From the NCBI RefSeq assembly GCF_004153445.1, contig NZ_SDQC01000008.1, positions 31,421 to 95,420 of the forward strand: 64,000 nt of DNA. Direction: 5' to 3'. Position 1 is the stretch's first letter. Each line of letters opens with the position of its first letter. The notes under the pieces are model-generated. The model was given only the letters and a program-made list of their open reading frames with translations, searched no databases and had not been told where the DNA came from. Positions 63,354-64,000 of the stretch are shown here, one piece after another. Origin of the DNA: Allopusillimonas soli. GTDB lineage: Bacteria > Pseudomonadota > Gammaproteobacteria > Burkholderiales > Burkholderiaceae_B. A program made the position numbers and the translations under genes.

Positions 63354-63406
63354 TTGGCTACGAACCAAGGGGTCGTGGGTTCGAATCCTGCCAGCCGCGC
63401 CAGAAT
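63354..63406 (+). repeat. attR core
   Basis: Exact copy of 11840-11892. It lacks the 5' half of the tRNA and marks the right end of the prophage. Confidence 0.95.
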
Positions 63407-63432
63407 TATCCAGTGATATCAAATGGTTAGAA

Positions 63433-63466
63433 CCGCCTAGGGATCCAACTCCTAGGCGGTTTTTTT
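63433..63466 (+). terminator. Original chromosomal terminator of tRNA-Arg
   Basis: CCGCCTAGG-GATCCAACT-CCTAGGCGG then seven T. Located 27 bp beyond attR, where it would lie just after the tRNA without the prophage. Confidence 0.8.
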
Positions 63467-63470
63467 CTGG

Positions 63471-63749
63471 ATGTGTGAGTTGCGCCGGCACAGAAGCCAG
63501 GCTCTATCCCATTATGCCGACCATGCGCGGCCCATATCCCGTCTTTTCATCCTGCGACAGGTCATGGATCGAACGGCGATGGGTAAGACGCTCATCTACA
63601 AACTTGCTAGCGACGGCACGCTCCGGCGCGTCCGTGCTGGACGCCATGTTCGCTTAGAGGCGGATGTGGGGGCGTGGATTCAGGAGCGAATTCAAGTTGG
63701 ATATAGTAATGATCAGCAGGACCAAGTAATGACCAGCAGGACCAAGTAA
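63471..63749 (+). CDS. AlpA-family DNA-binding protein
   Basis: 92 residues. LFILRQVMDRTAMGKTLIYKLASDGTLRRVRAGRHVRLEADVGAWIQERI is the AlpA/MerR-like HTH used by excision and prophage regulators. The true start is unclear; a 35-residue extension precedes the domain. It lies outside attR, so it belongs to the flank, perhaps a remnant of another element at the same tRNA site. Its 3' end runs into 20-bp tandem repeats. Confidence 0.72.
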   Translation: MCELRRHRSQALSHYADHARPISRLFILRQVMDRTAMGKTLIYKLASDGTLRRVRAGRHVRLEADVGAWIQERIQVGYSNDQQDQVMTSRTK

Positions 63750-63784
63750 TGACCAGCAGGACCAAGTAATGACCAGCAGGACCA
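63705..63784. repeat. Four 20-bp tandem repeats
   Basis: Unit AGTAATGACCAGCAGGACCA, with one T in the first copy; copies start at 63705, 63725, 63745 and 63765. They overlap the stop of the AlpA-like gene. Confidence 0.95.
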
Positions 63785-63834
63785 GCAAGAGGGCATGCAA
63801 ATGAAGCAATAACCCCTTCTTGTCAATCTACCAA

Positions 63835-63867
63835 ACCAGGGCGTTAGTAGCGCTCTGGTTTTTTTGC
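63835..63867 (+). terminator. Terminator after the AlpA-like gene
   Basis: ACCAGGGCG-TTAGTAG-CGCTCTGGT (one mismatch) followed by a run of T. Confidence 0.75.
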
Positions 63868-64000
63868 CCCTCGCTTCTTGGCTCTACTCCATTATCGGGG
63901 GATCAGGGCATTCATTAGACTCGGTTAATTACACCATTCCAACCGCATTGAGCCAAGACTCTCATACGGTAATTCTCAAAATTCCTGAACCCATACGCTC

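Larger units (their letters stand above)
11840..63406. mobile_element. Complete lambda-like (siphovirus) prophage integrated in tRNA-Arg
   Basis: The element is bounded by identical 53-bp repeats, with a tyrosine integrase next to the left one. It contains an ordered set of regulation, replication, packaging, head, tail and lysis genes. No structural gene is visibly broken. One DGR target gene carries a likely frameshift. Genes for a contractile tail sheath were not seen, and tape-measure, gpW, gpB-like portal and J-like tip genes indicate a long non-contractile tail. Confidence 0.96.

Noticed and set aside
63705..63784. CRISPR-like array
   Set aside because: Pure 20-bp tandem repeats without spacers.

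Overview
The window is a piece of a Gram-negative, GC-rich chromosome carrying one complete-looking prophage. The left flank (1-11811) has the gene order ftsK-lolA-rarA-serS, with trxB divergent from ftsK, then an Smr-domain gene, a manganese-type superoxide dismutase, a flavin monooxygenase, an adenine deaminase-like gene, a cold-shock gene and a 3-methyladenine glycosylase. This fits a betaproteobacterium of the Burkholderiales, most likely a Bordetella-like member of the Alcaligenaceae. The species cannot be named from this sequence.

The prophage lies between 53-bp direct repeats at 11840-11892 and 63354-63406, about 51.6 kb. The left copy is the 3' part of an intact tRNA-Arg(ACG). The leftward block (12108-24068, minus strand) runs from an SOS-boxed small gene and an operator-controlled promoter through rdgC, a large C5 cytosine methyltransferase, a diversity-generating retroelement (DGR), two secreted proteins and a string of short overlapping genes to the integrase. 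A moron block follows (24432-27049): a HipA-like kinase with its DUF3037 partner, a lipoprotein and a TM2 membrane protein. A repressor/Cro divergent switch sits at 27188-27975. Rightward early genes (27968-35062) include YdaT, Ref, an antirepressor, and O-like and P-like replication proteins with iterons inside the O gene. Structural genes (36581-60022) follow the lambda plan: Nu1, GpA, gpW, portal, ClpP-type protease, decoration, capsid, joining and tail-tube proteins, G/GT with a slippery heptamer, tape measure, NlpC/P60, tip protein J and fibres. The lysis cassette is holin, second membrane protein, lambda-R-type endolysin and Rz/Rz1. An SRAP-family gene lies near the right end.

The most notable system is the DGR at about 17.5-20.4 kb. 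It has a reverse transcriptase with YVDD and IGNLSSQ motifs, a template repeat (TR), an Avd-like protein and two short lectin-fold target genes, each ending in a variable repeat (VR). Of 20 differences between the two VRs and the TR core, 19 fall on TR adenines. Each VR is followed by a GC-rich hairpin that is absent after the TR. The cassette sits in the repressor-controlled leftward operon, about 30 kb from the tail genes. One target gene carries an apparent one-base deletion.

The regulatory reading is as follows. A short repressor without a LexA-like cleavage domain probably binds TTAGGC-N3-GCCTAA sites at both the left and right promoters. A perfect LexA box precedes a small gene whose 3' end overlaps the left operators, so induction may go through an SOS-driven antirepressor. 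That role is inferred, not shown.
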